A DNA stretch of 12,018 nucleotides from JAVBLG01 sp031553655 (lineage in GTDB: Bacteria; Desulfobacterota; Desulfovibrionia; Desulfovibrionales; Desulfovibrionaceae), in the NCBI GenBank assembly GCA_031553655.1, contig JAVBLG010000094.1, forward strand, positions 1 through 12,018, given 5' to 3'. The notes under the pieces were generated by a model that was given only the letters and a program-made list of their open reading frames with translations, did not search any database and was not told the DNA's origin. Numbering within the stretch: position 1 is the first letter of the stretch; each line of letters begins with the position of its first letter. Position numbers and translations under genes: made by a program. Positions 1-7,987 of the stretch are shown in pieces.

Positions 1-2
1 CC

Positions 3-125
3 GAAGTCGTAGACTGCGCCGTCACGAGCGCTTTTTCTCCGTCAAATGGCGAAAAATTATCTCATGACGACACGATCTGCCTATACGATTATAGTATTTC
101 ACTTTTGAAATTATCCATTACCTGA
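3..125 (+). CDS. Possible 3' end of a truncated gene (unresolved)
   Basis: The third forward frame stays open from the window edge to a TGA at 123-125, giving about 40 residues that begin EVVDCAVTSAFSPSNGEKLS and then HDDTICLY. The first 60 bases have a plausible coding composition, but the rest is AT-rich, unlike the other genes here. A competing forward frame ends at 65-67 (Arg-rich, less convincing). On the minus strand a GTG at 23-25, with a GGAG Shine-Dalgarno-like sequence 11 nt upstream, could start a leftward gene. The Asp-Asp pair followed by hydrophobic residues faintly resembles the last strand of PP2C-type phosphatases, but this is too short to name. If real, the gene would converge with the macroglobulin gene. 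Confidence 0.22.
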   Translation, partial: EVVDCAVTSAFSPSNGEKLSHDDTICLYDYSISLLKLSIT

Positions 126-227
126 AACTGTTTTTTTTAAAATTAAGGCTGATTGTCCTGCGCCACCTTTCAACGGCGGCTCGGCATCGAATTTCATGCG
201 GCGCTCACTACGCTCACGCCTACGGCA
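126..227. other. Non-coding, AT-rich then GC-rich intergenic stretch
   Basis: No credible gene is visible here. It begins AT-rich, with eight consecutive T residues at 131-138, and turns GC-rich after about 158. At 201-220 lies an internally repetitive segment in which GCTCAC occurs twice, separated by TAC. That segment is related to sequences at 292-306 and 6362-6380. No hairpin directly precedes the T run, so it is not a convincing intrinsic terminator on the plus strand. Confidence 0.5.
201..220. repeat. Short extragenic repeat motif, copy 1
   Basis: The plus strand reads gcgctcactacgctcacgcc; its complement begins GGCGTGAGCGTAGTGAGC. That is a near match to the segment at 6362-6380 (GGCGCGAGCGGTAGCGAGC) and is more distantly related to the hairpin loop at 292-306. 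All lie outside genes and flank the macroglobulin gene. I infer a small dispersed palindromic-type repeat family, but only a genome-wide count could show this. Confidence 0.35.
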
Positions 228-271
228 CGAACGCTATGCGTTCGGGCGGCCCTACCAAAGCACGGGCCGCC
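228..271. repeat. Two adjacent perfect hairpins downstream of the macroglobulin gene
   Basis: The first hairpin is a perfect 7 bp stem, CGAACGC at 228-234 and GCGTTCG at 238-244, with a TAT loop. The second begins at the next base: an 8 bp stem, GGCGGCCC at 245-252 and GGGCCGCC at 264-271, with an 11 nt loop. They lie immediately 3' of the larger stem that overlaps the macroglobulin stop codon, in the direction of that gene's transcription. Neither is followed by a T tract on the minus strand, so they are not canonical intrinsic terminators. They may block 3' exonucleases or belong to an extragenic repeat. Confidence 0.6.
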
Positions 272-326
272 AGTGGAAGTGAAATAATTTTACTCACTGC
301 GTTCGCAAAGTTATTTCACTTCCACT
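272..326 (-). repeat. Long hairpin spanning the stop codon of the macroglobulin gene
   Basis: The arm AGTGGAAGTGAAATAA at 272-287 is exactly complementary to 311-326. Pairing continues inward through 288-291 with 307-310 (one G-U pair), giving about 20 bp around a 15 nt loop at 292-306. The right arm includes the last codons (Val-Glu-Val-Lys) and TAA stop of the macroglobulin gene, so the gene end is mirrored just downstream. The loop resembles the repeat at 201-220. No U tract follows on either strand. It could be a transcription end without a U tract or an mRNA 3'-stabilising structure. Confidence 0.65.
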
Positions 327-3300
327 CTCCCCAAGCTAGTCCTCGCCCGTGCATCAGGATCGTACAGGGCCTCGGCAAAAGCGGCAGGCAGGGCAAAGCG
401 GCCCTTGTTCACCGCCTTGATGCGATAGACGTATTCGCTGTCCGTGCCGTCAAGCGAGGCGTAAAGCACCATGCGATCTTCGCGGCGTTCGGCGTGAGCC
501 AGACGCATGGGCTTTTTGTGATCCACAGCGGACTTTACGGTCTGCCCTTCAGCAACCGGGGCATTGTTACCCGTGTCGGAAAAATGGCCGGAACCGCCCG
601 CCCCGGCATCCACAATTTCCCCGCCTCTGGCGATGATCATCTCAAATGCGCCGGGCAACAACGAAGTTATGGCTACATTATCCAAACTTTTGCCGTTGGT
701 TGTTTTGGCCCGCACCCGCACGTTGACCTCGTCTCCCTGCTTCAATTCGCTGAGCGGGCCGCCGCTTGCCGGGATAAAGTCAACCCTGAGATCAATTTTT
801 TCGCCGGTTTTGCCTGGGGGCAACACGCGATCAAAACCGTCGCTGGAAATCTGCCAGTAGAGGTTTTCGCCGCCGGAAAAGGCAAATTCGGCAATGCTGT
901 TGTCGCCGCTCACGGTTTTGACTATATCTCCGGACGACTTGAAGGGAAGCGGCTTATGGGCCGAATCGAGCGCGGTTATGGCCGGGACTGCGTCGGAAGC
1001 ATTGTTTTTGAGCATGGCGGCGGCATATGAGGAAATGCCGCGTATGGCCTGCACCGCGCCGGTAGTGGTATATTTTCCGCCGCTCACGGCATTGACCAGA
1101 TTAGCCAGGAGACGGAAGGCCGCATCGTCTTGCAGGCGTTCCGGAAAATGCCGGGCCAGAATGCTCAAATAAAGCCCGTCGGCCCATAGCGGGCTGAGGA
1201 ACCACTCTTCGCTGTTCCAGACGGTTTTTCCGTCCACGCTTTGGGCGGCTTCCACATCTTTAAGCAAATCGGCGGCTTCCTTGTTCTGCTTGAGCATACT
1301 GTAGGTTCCGGCCAACAAGGCCGCGCTTATGTCCTTGCGCCAACCGGGCAAGGTCTGATCGCAATGCTTGACCAGGTTGGACATGTCGCGAAAGCGCTCG
1401 CCAAAACCCAAGGCCCCGGCTCTGGCGTAAACCCAGGCCGCATAAGCTGTAAGCCGGGCTTCGTCCAGATCTTTCGGCCGCTCCAGCAGAAAAGATCTGG
1501 TTTCCCGAGCGCTTTCGGACAGTAGATCCTGTGGAGCGGCAAAGCCCGCCTCTCTGGCGGAAACCAGATAATCAAGGGCATATATGCTCAAGAATCCGTA
1601 AGATTCGCTTTCTTGTGGCCAAAGGGAGTAACGGCCCGGCTCCAGACGGCGCTCGCGTAAAGTCTGCACTCCTTTGCCCACAGCCAGAGCGGCTCGTTGC
1701 GCGACCTCCTCCCCTGTCTTCCCGGACTCGGCCAAAGCGCCCTTTTCCGTGTTCGCGCCGACGGTCAGCAATCCTTCCTGGCCGCGCAGCAACACATAGG
1801 GAAATGCCGAGCTTAAAACCTGCTCGGTGCAACCGTGGGGGAAGGCGATCAAATATCCGGCCAAACCCCCGGCCAACGGCAGCGGCAATCCGGAAAGGGA
1901 CGCCCGCACCGAGGCAAATTGCGGGTAAAGCTCGCGGGCCACAGGTATGGTTTGTTCCTTACTCTTAAGGCGTCCGGCGGCAAAGGCGGCAATGCGCGGC
2001 GAAGCCGGACGCACGGAAAGAGACACCGGACGCCTGACTGTTATCGCCTTGTCGCCCTCACCAATGGAAGCGGACAAACTAATTGTGCTTTCGCCCAGAC
2101 GGTCGGAGGCTTTCAGCCGGAAGGAAACGCGGGTTTCGCGGCCTTCGTCCACCAGCACCGCCTTTTCCGGCTCGCTTTCAAACACCAGGGCATCGGTAAC
2201 ATCGGCGCCAAAGGTGACTGCCGCGTTTTTTCCGCTGCCCTCAACGGTATTGGCCAAAGTTACGGTTACGTCAAAGCTGTCACCGGGGGCCACGGCCACG
2301 GGCAAGATTGGGGTGATTATTACCGGGGCGTTGACCAGGGTGCGCCCGGCGGTTTCGCCCACACCGTCCATTCCGGCGGCCACTGCCATAACCCGCAGTT
2401 GCCCGTTGAAATAGGTCGGCACTTCCCATGTCAGGTCGCGCTGTTCCGGCCCAACATCCACCAGACCCGACCAGTACACCACGGAATCTTCACCTTTGCG
2501 CCGAAAGGGGTTTAACCTGCTTAAAGCGTCGGCGGAAAAACCGCCGCCAAAAGCCGATTCTTTACGCACCAGCCCGTATTCCGGCATAAGTAGATGCCAA
2601 TTACGCAGGCCCTGCACCTCGTGAGACTTGTCGCGCAGAAAATAGTTTAGCGGCGAGGGATTTTTATAGGAAGTAAGTTGAAGAATGCCCTCGTCCACGG
2701 CAAAAACCACTACTTTGCCCGGCTTGCGGGCCTTAATGCCCAAGGTCATGGTGCGGCCCGGGATGACCTTGTCCGGGGTTTGCAGGGTCAGTCCCATGTC
2801 GCGGCGGGTCATATTGGCCAGGAAGGGAACCAGAGCCTGACTGTAGGGGTTGGCATGTATTTCGCCTGAGCCGATGTCGCGCAACATGTGTACCATGAGG
2901 AAGCCCCGGCCTTCAAAATCGGCTGGAGCTGTGATGCTTTGCACCGAATCGGCACTGGCGGCATGGAACCATTTGTGCGCCAGCACGCGGTCGCTCTCCA
3001 GGGTGATCAGCCCGGCCCCGGCATAGGGCGCGCTGATAAAAATCTTTATTTCTTCACCGGAATTGTAGTTTTCCTTGTCCAGCTTCACCCGCAGGGTGGC
3101 GTCGCGTTTGAGACCTTGCCCCCGATCGGCCGCTCCAGCCACCGTAAAGGCAAAACCGTTGCGCTTGGCGCCGCGCCCGTCTTCCAGAACAACTTCAAAG
3201 TCGCCGGGGGTGCCGGTGGGCAGGTTGAATTTGACCCCTTCAGCCGGAATGCTCAGGGCTTCATCCTTTACCAGCCGCGTACGGCGCTGAGTTTCATAGC

Positions 3301-6256
3301 GATAAGCCCCGGACGGGATGCGCACCAGCACGCTTTTGTGGTCCACCGCCATAATTTTCATGGTCAACGGCTCCGAAGGCTCGGGGCTTCCGGAGCGGCC
3401 CAGAGCAATAAATTCCACTTGGGCTGTCGCGTTTTTGGGCACAAAATTAAGGCGCGAAGAAGCGCGCCAGCCTATAAAATTGCTGAAAGGCGAAATCAGC
3501 GCGGTCGTGCGGGAAATAACGCTACGCCCACCCCCGGCCTCAAAACCTTCGGCGGTGAAAGAAAAGGCATAAGTACCGTCTTCTAATTTATGCAGGGGCA
3601 GATCATAGCTGACTCGACCGTTATCATCGGTGGCAAGCTCGCTTAAATCTTCATTTTCCAGCACCGGGGCACTTTCCGGAGCCGGGGCGAAAAAGGAAAA
3701 ATCCTCGTATTTGATAAAGTCGGCTGTGGCCCGCCGCGCGCTGAACGAGGCTTTTACTTGCCCGCCGCGCACCGGAGCGCCATAGAGATTCTCCACCCGC
3801 ACCTCGGCCCGCAGATTTTCCGGCAACAGCCAGAGCGGGGAAACTTTTTTTTCAGCGGCGGGAACAGCTACAATCTCACTCTTCACTCTGATGCGGTCGG
3901 GCTGAAAATCTTCCACCTGCACCCCGGCCGAACCTATTTCCTGATCACCCAGGCTCACGGCCAGGTTGTAACGCCCCGTGGGGCTGTGCTCTTGCGTGGG
4001 CAGGCTTATTTCACCAAAACCCTCGCGTGAAAGCTTGATCACACGCTTCACTATTTCGCGGTCCATGGGATCGAGCAAACGTACGGAAAGGGGCGGTAAG
4101 GCCGTTTGAGAGTTCCAGAGCGAATCTTTGGCCACAAGACCAAAATGCAGGGTTTCGCCGGGCCGGTACACGCCGCGTTCGCTAAAAGCGAAAACGCTGA
4201 CTCCATCGGCGGAAAGACGATCTATATTATTGCTGAACCCGGTGCTCATGGCATTTTCATAGTCTTCAAACTTCATATAGGTCATGTCCGCGCCATGGCG
4301 CACATCAAAGGCCACCGGGGCTTTTTCGCGCACAAAGCCTTCCAGATCGGGCAAATCGGCCCGGCCATCTTGATCGGTGACTTTTTTAAGCAAAACCACG
4401 CCATTACGAGCAATAACCCGCACTTCGGCCCCTGCCACGGGGTCACCTTTGGCCAGCGAAGCGACAAAAACGGAACGCTCGCCGCGAATGCCCTTCTTGA
4501 TAACCAGACCGAGATCGGTCAGCAGCACAAAACGGCGCGTCTGTTCCACCTCATCACCGTTTTTCTGCCCGGCCAAATTAATTTGAAAAATACCTCTGGA
4601 GCCTTTTTCCAGCAATTTTCCCAAATCAAGACTGCTGTATTGCGGGTTGATACCCTCGCCTCCGGACAGTTCTATGGAGCCTTCAAGAGCGTCGCTAATA
4701 TCTTCCATCTCCAATTGCTCGCCATACATACCGGGCTCAGTGAAGGTGTTGCTTTTTCCGGCCAGCAGATTCAGATAGTTGGGGCGCACCCGAAATGCTT
4801 GCCAGTTTATTCCATCCAGCCCGCGCGACATCAGCGCCAGTTTACGCGCTCCGGAAAGGGCCAGAATATTGCCCTCCTGCATGAAGCGTAGTTCCGGCTC
4901 AATTTTGGGCACCTGGCGCACTCCATCCCAAGAGTTTTTCATCGCCAGCCCGCCCCGGCTCTCAAGACCGCCCGAGCCTGCGATGTGCAGCCAGCGCTCG
5001 GATGGAGCGGAATAGCGGAAAGCGAAAACAGACGAGAACTCGTCAGAGACTGGCTCAGGCTTCAAAACGACCACAGGCGCGGCTTTGAGCACTTCTTCAG
5101 GTATTTCCTGTAAATTTCCCCAATTAAAAGGGCGATTGGCCTTTTCATCTTCCTTGTCGCGGTACAGAGGCAAAAGGCGGGCCGCAACAGATTTACGCGC
5201 TTCGGTCGAATGCACCGGCAAGGTAAATTCGACCATAAGCAGGGGCCGCAAAACTTCGTCCTGGCCTTCAAGGTTATTCATGCGCAAGGAAGCCACGCCC
5301 ACGGCCTCGTCGCGCGAGGGAATGGTCGAGCCGCTCTGCACTGGCTTTGTTGTGCCGTAACCGCCCTTGATAACCTGCGCTCCCGGTTCCAGAATCATGG
5401 TCAGGCTGCCATTTTTCAGCGGCAAGTTGATAACCGAAATGATGACTGAAAGGGAATAATCGCCAGCCCAGCGAATTTGCGGCTTGCCAAGGGCAAGCTC
5501 TTCGCCTTCGGGTAAAAAACGCAGCTTTTTTTCCACGCTTTCGCGGTTGAGGGGGCGCGAGCTTTCCAAAGTGGCCTGAATCAACAATTTTGAGGGGCTT
5601 TCCGGATTGGGAAATACACGGGAAACTTTTGGAGTGAGCGTCCAGGGCGGCAGTTCCAGTTCCAGACGGCTCTCGCCCTGCTCCGCCTTGGGAGCCAGGC
5701 GCGGCAGGGTTAAGACAAGGGATTTGTATTTTTCAGGATCAGGCAAATCAGCCAGGGGAACGGCAAAATCCACCCGACCCGAATCCTGGTCTTTACTGAC
5801 CTTGAAGGTCACGGGCAGGCGCGGCTCAAGTTTCCAACTTTCCGGGGCCAACTTTGCCGTTGCCCACAATTCACGGCATTGTTCCTCGCTTCCGGACCAA
5901 TCGGAACATTTCTCCTCATCCAATTTCAGAAGAACGGCAAAACGCCACTCGCCATTGCGCGACTCGCCGGGCTCAACCTCAGCGGTGACAAAAAGTTTGG
6001 CTTCCTTAACTCCGCTTTTGCCCGCTTTGGCGGCCTCAAGGGCTTCTTGGGCCTTTTTCTGCTTTTCGGAATCGTCGCGCTTAAGCTGTGCCGCCGGGCT
6101 GTTAGGGTCAATGGTTGGCCCCCGGTCGCGCAAAAGATGCCAGCACAAGAACGTTGTAAGCAGAAAAACAGCGGCCAGAAACAAACAGTAGCCGATGGAT
6201 CTTTTGGGCTTTGAGGAAGACTCTTTGCCACTGTTATTATTTTGCGTTTCGCTCAT
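311..6256 (-). CDS. Alpha-2-macroglobulin family protein, thioester-containing, membrane-anchored
   Basis: This is a large envelope protease trap of 1981 residues. In known bacterial members, a protease cleaves a bait region and is then captured through a reactive thioester. Residues 1-20 are hydrophilic with K/R, followed by one hydrophobic helix at about 21-42. There is no convincing lipobox, so I read it as a signal anchor, unlike the E. coli lipoprotein homologue (about 1650 aa). An MG2-type motif GVYRPGE is at 695-701. The family motif TYFNGQLRV lies near 1281-1289. The thioester motif G-C-T-E-Q is at 1475-1479 with Cys1476 and Gln1479 intact, and a final macroglobulin-like domain spans about 1800-1981. 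The ATG at 6254-6256 is preceded by AGGAAGGTGA at good spacing. The extra 300 or so residues relative to E. coli are mostly N-terminal. The usual partner gene pbpC is not visible. Family assignment is firm; the substrates are unknown. Confidence 0.95.
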   Translation of the reverse strand: MSETQNNNSGKESSSKPKRSIGYCLFLAAVFLLTTFLCWHLLRDRGPTIDPNSPAAQLKRDDSEKQKKAQEALEAAKAGKSGVKEAKLFVTAEVEPGESRNGEWRFAVLLKLDEEKCSDWSGSEEQCRELWATAKLAPESWKLEPRLPVTFKVSKDQDSGRVDFAVPLADLPDPEKYKSLVLTLPRLAPKAEQGESRLELELPPWTLTPKVSRVFPNPESPSKLLIQATLESSRPLNRESVEKKLRFLPEGEELALGKPQIRWAGDYSLSVIISVINLPLKNGSLTMILEPGAQVIKGGYGTTKPVQSGSTIPSRDEAVGVASLRMNNLEGQDEVLRPLLMVEFTLPVHSTEARKSVAARLLPLYRDKEDEKANRPFNWGNLQEIPEEVLKAAPVVVLKPEPVSDEFSSVFAFRYSAPSERWLHIAGSGGLESRGGLAMKNSWDGVRQVPKIEPELRFMQEGNILALSGARKLALMSRGLDGINWQAFRVRPNYLNLLAGKSNTFTEPGMYGEQLEMEDISDALEGSIELSGGEGINPQYSSLDLGKLLEKGSRGIFQINLAGQKNGDEVEQTRRFVLLTDLGLVIKKGIRGERSVFVASLAKGDPVAGAEVRVIARNGVVLLKKVTDQDGRADLPDLEGFVREKAPVAFDVRHGADMTYMKFEDYENAMSTGFSNNIDRLSADGVSVFAFSERGVYRPGETLHFGLVAKDSLWNSQTALPPLSVRLLDPMDREIVKRVIKLSREGFGEISLPTQEHSPTGRYNLAVSLGDQEIGSAGVQVEDFQPDRIRVKSEIVAVPAAEKKVSPLWLLPENLRAEVRVENLYGAPVRGGQVKASFSARRATADFIKYEDFSFFAPAPESAPVLENEDLSELATDDNGRVSYDLPLHKLEDGTYAFSFTAEGFEAGGGRSVISRTTALISPFSNFIGWRASSRLNFVPKNATAQVEFIALGRSGSPEPSEPLTMKIMAVDHKSVLVRIPSGAYRYETQRRTRLVKDEALSIPAEGVKFNLPTGTPGDFEVVLEDGRGAKRNGFAFTVAGAADRGQGLKRDATLRVKLDKENYNSGEEIKIFISAPYAGAGLITLESDRVLAHKWFHAASADSVQSITAPADFEGRGFLMVHMLRDIGSGEIHANPYSQALVPFLANMTRRDMGLTLQTPDKVIPGRTMTLGIKARKPGKVVVFAVDEGILQLTSYKNPSPLNYFLRDKSHEVQGLRNWHLLMPEYGLVRKESAFGGGFSADALSRLNPFRRKGEDSVVYWSGLVDVGPEQRDLTWEVPTYFNGQLRVMAVAAGMDGVGETAGRTLVNAPVIITPILPVAVAPGDSFDVTVTLANTVEGSGKNAAVTFGADVTDALVFESEPEKAVLVDEGRETRVSFRLKASDRLGESTISLSASIGEGDKAITVRRPVSLSVRPASPRIAAFAAGRLKSKEQTIPVARELYPQFASVRASLSGLPLPLAGGLAGYLIAFPHGCTEQVLSSAFPYVLLRGQEGLLTVGANTEKGALAESGKTGEEVAQRAALAVGKGVQTLRERRLEPGRYSLWPQESESYGFLSIYALDYLVSAREAGFAAPQDLLSESARETRSFLLERPKDLDEARLTAYAAWVYARAGALGFGERFRDMSNLVKHCDQTLPGWRKDISAALLAGTYSMLKQNKEAADLLKDVEAAQSVDGKTVWNSEEWFLSPLWADGLYLSILARHFPERLQDDAAFRLLANLVNAVSGGKYTTTGAVQAIRGISSYAAAMLKNNASDAVPAITALDSAHKPLPFKSSGDIVKTVSGDNSIAEFAFSGGENLYWQISSDGFDRVLPPGKTGEKIDLRVDFIPASGGPLSELKQGDEVNVRVRAKTTNGKSLDNVAITSLLPGAFEMIIARGGEIVDAGAGGSGHFSDTGNNAPVAEGQTVKSAVDHKKPMRLAHAERREDRMVLYASLDGTDSEYVYRIKAVNKGRFALPAAFAEALYDPDARARTSLGRVEVK

Positions 6257-6283
6257 GGCGTTTCACCTTCCTCGCTAAGGTTG

Positions 6284-6289
6284 ATTATA
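6284..6289 (-). promoter_or_regulatory. Candidate -10 element for the macroglobulin gene
   Basis: The minus strand carries a perfect TATAAT 27 nt upstream of the macroglobulin ATG, within an AT-rich stretch. A start point near 6277 would leave a leader of about 20 nt that still contains the Shine-Dalgarno sequence. I see no good -35 hexamer at 16-18 bp. A TTGATA (plus-strand 6330-6335) lies too far upstream to pair with it. It suggests the gene can be transcribed independently of telA-xpaC. Confidence 0.35.
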
Positions 6290-6354
6290 ATTACCCAAAA
6301 ATGGTTAATTTTGCGGACTTTTTATTCTATATCAAAAAAAAATTCCTTAAAGAC

Positions 6355-6392
6355 GACGGCAGGCGCGAGCGGTAGCGAGCCTTTGAGCCGTC
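6355..6392 (-). terminator. Possible imperfect terminator after the xpaC-like gene
   Basis: On the minus strand, GACGGC pairs with GCCGTC (plus-strand 6387-6392 and 6355-6360) and an inner AGGC pairs with GCCT (6379-6382 and 6361-6364), with a four-base bulge on one side. A run of nine T residues follows (plus-strand A run at 6334-6342), but about 12 bases after the stem rather than directly after it. This could attenuate read-through from xpaC into the macroglobulin gene; the offset makes it uncertain. Confidence 0.3.
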
Positions 6393-6448
6393 AAGCCGCG
6401 CCGATGCGGCTTTGCCGCGAGGCATCAGACGCGGCGCAGTGCGGCGGA
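6362..6448. repeat. GC-rich palindromic block between xpaC and the macroglobulin gene
   Basis: This 87 bp GC-rich segment starts directly after the xpaC-like stop codon and contrasts sharply with the AT-rich DNA next to it. It contains GGCGCGAGCGGTAGCGAGC at 6362-6380 (CGAGC twice), which resembles the segment at 201-220 read on the opposite strand. It also contains the small perfect hairpin GCGGC-TTT-GCCGC at 6406-6418. No open frame here looks like a gene. I interpret it as an extragenic repeat unit of the host genome. Confidence 0.45.
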
Positions 6449-7945
6449 CTAATGCCCTTGCATTTTCAACAGTTTATCCAACACCGCCAAATCGGCCCTG
6501 GCGTCGATTTTGTCATTTTCAATCAAATTGGCATGCATGGCCTTGAAAGCCGCCTCCAGACGCTGCAAAACGTCGCGGGTACTTTTGGTAATGGAGTCGG
6601 CCTCGGGCATGTCCGACGGAATTCTGGCGCAACTTTCCACCACATTGATGGCCGCCGGAAGATAACGGCTTAAAAAGCGTTCGCCCGGAGCTACGTCGCG
6701 CTGGTCTTCGGCCATACATTGTAGAATATTGCGGGTGTGGCGGCCTATGTGTTCTATAAGCTCACGCAGTTCCGGGTCCATAGTCGCGGCTTTGGCGGCC
6801 AGTTGCTCGGCCTGGGCGTTAAATTCGCGCCAATGCGCGGGCTGCACGGCCGGTTCCGGCGGAAAATCGCCCCAGCCGGCGTCATTACGGGAAAAACGCC
6901 CCGGCACAGTGCGCTTTTCCTGATCGGGCGGCGGGGTCTGCTCGTAGGACGGTGGCGAGGGTTGTCCGTAGGGCGGCGGCGAAGACTGCCCTTGGGGAGA
7001 CTGCGGGGATTGCCCATAGGGCGGAGGCGAAGGCTGCCCCGCGTACGGAGGTTGTGAGTATTGCCCGGCATCCGGGCTTGCAGGCTGTTGTTTACCCCAG
7101 TTCGTGTCATAGGGCGAACCGCGATCCGGCTGCGGAGCGCCACTCCCGCCGGGTGTGGGCGAATTCCAGCCCATATCGTAACGGGGATCGCCGCCGGAAG
7201 AAGGCGCGGTTTGCGCATTGTCGGTCGGGCTGTTCCAGCCCATGTCATAACGAGGGTCGCCGCTCTGAGCCCTGCCCTGCCCCGGCGGCTGTGGATCCCA
7301 GCCCGCAGCGCCGCGATTGCCGTTCTGGTCCGGTGGCTGCTGGTCCCAGTCCCAGCCCGAGCCCCCGCGCCGCTCATTGCGCTGGCCGGAAGGCGCTTCG
7401 TCACCAAATGTATGTTTGCCGGATTTTATGTTCATTTCTTCCTCTTTTCTTTTTTGGTGCTTTTTCCACAGATTATTAAGGACAAAACCGGCTGGCAAAA
7501 AAATTGCTATCGGCCATAAAGTGGGCACCAGCGCGCTGAAATAAAAACTGACAAAGCCGCATAAAATAAGCCAGCCAGTGGAAAAAAGGTTGATTTTGCC
7601 GATATTTCCACAGTTCAACCCTCGTTGCGCAAAGCAATAGACCCCGGCCCAGAACGGCAACATAAAAAAGGGATAGCCCAACCCCAGCCATACAAGCCCC
7701 AGGATCAGGCCCAGCGCGGTGGGAATAATGCTGGTTTCCGCCGGGAACAAATATAATATTCCCACATAATTGCACAAAAAATAAGCTAAGGAATAAGAAA
7801 ACGAGCCGATGGCCGCGTCGGTGGCCATTACTCCGGATATGACCAGAGCCGAGCCATGAAACAAAAAACGCTTCATGGCTCCGGTAACAGCCGTCACGGC
7901 CCGATCGGCCAGACCTACGGGTTTATCTTTGTCGCTTTGCGCCAT
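6449..7945 (-). CDS. XpaC-family membrane protein with long disordered linker
   Basis: This protein of 498 residues has three parts. Residues about 31-157 are strongly hydrophobic, with about four or five membrane segments. Residues about 165-365 are low-complexity and rich in Pro, Gly, Gln, Asn, Tyr and Trp, with a perfect 13-residue duplication (GDPRYDMGWNSPT at 229-241 and 252-264) and PPPYGQ repeats at about 307-328. Residues about 370-498 match the XpaC family pattern (RFLSRYLP near 423-430, then LEAAFKAMHANLIENDKID and a C-terminal LDKLLK). XpaC was named for a Bacillus activity on an indolyl phosphate dye; its true role is unknown. It lies 42 bp after telA, the classic partner, so co-transcription is likely. 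The Shine-Dalgarno sequence is weak (GGCGGA about 10 nt before ATG), which fits translational coupling. Fold assignment is moderately sure. Confidence 0.82.
   Translation of the reverse strand: MAQSDKDKPVGLADRAVTAVTGAMKRFLFHGSALVISGVMATDAAIGSFSYSLAYFLCNYVGILYLFPAETSIIPTALGLILGLVWLGLGYPFFMLPFWAGVYCFAQRGLNCGNIGKINLFSTGWLILCGFVSFYFSALVPTLWPIAIFLPAGFVLNNLWKKHQKRKEEEMNIKSGKHTFGDEAPSGQRNERRGGSGWDWDQQPPDQNGNRGAAGWDPQPPGQGRAQSGDPRYDMGWNSPTDNAQTAPSSGGDPRYDMGWNSPTPGGSGAPQPDRGSPYDTNWGKQQPASPDAGQYSQPPYAGQPSPPPYGQSPQSPQGQSSPPPYGQPSPPSYEQTPPPDQEKRTVPGRFSRNDAGWGDFPPEPAVQPAHWREFNAQAEQLAAKAATMDPELRELIEHIGRHTRNILQCMAEDQRDVAPGERFLSRYLPAAINVVESCARIPSDMPEADSITKSTRDVLQRLEAAFKAMHANLIENDKIDARADLAVLDKLLKMQGH
7154..7261 (-). 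repeat. Duplicated 13-codon unit in the xpaC-like gene
   Basis: Plus-strand 7154-7192 and 7223-7261 encode the same peptide, GDPRYDMGWNSPT, on the minus strand. The two DNA copies differ at several, mostly third, codon positions while the peptide is unchanged, so the duplication is not recent and the peptide seems to be conserved by selection. Degenerate relatives (PYDTNWG, NDAGWGD, GWDPQPP) lie nearby in the linker. Confidence 0.8.
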
Positions 7946-7987
7946 TTTATTTTTTTCCGCCGCGGCAAATTTTTCAATTATATCTGT

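Noticed and set aside
131..138. T run as an intrinsic terminator
   Set aside because: No stable GC-rich hairpin precedes it on the plus strand, and on the minus strand it is an A run.
201..326. CRISPR array or attachment site
   Set aside because: The repeats are degenerate, few and irregularly spaced, with no cas, integrase or tRNA gene nearby.
236..1030. A 264-codon open frame on the plus strand
   Set aside because: It lies antisense to the C-terminal third of the clear macroglobulin gene, has no plausible ribosome binding site and shows no recognisable family; it is a shadow of a GC-biased gene.
1835..2515. A 226-codon plus-strand open frame
   Set aside because: It is antisense to conserved macroglobulin motifs and its composition (many Gly, His, Gln) is typical of a reverse-complement frame.
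2888..3586. A 232-codon plus-strand open frame
   Set aside because: It is antisense to the macroglobulin gene, with no family resemblance or upstream ribosome site.
6754..7407. A 217-codon minus-strand open frame inside the xpaC-like gene
   Set aside because: It is an alternative frame of the low-complexity repeats and is Arg/Pro-rich without known motifs; the XpaC frame has clear domains at both ends.
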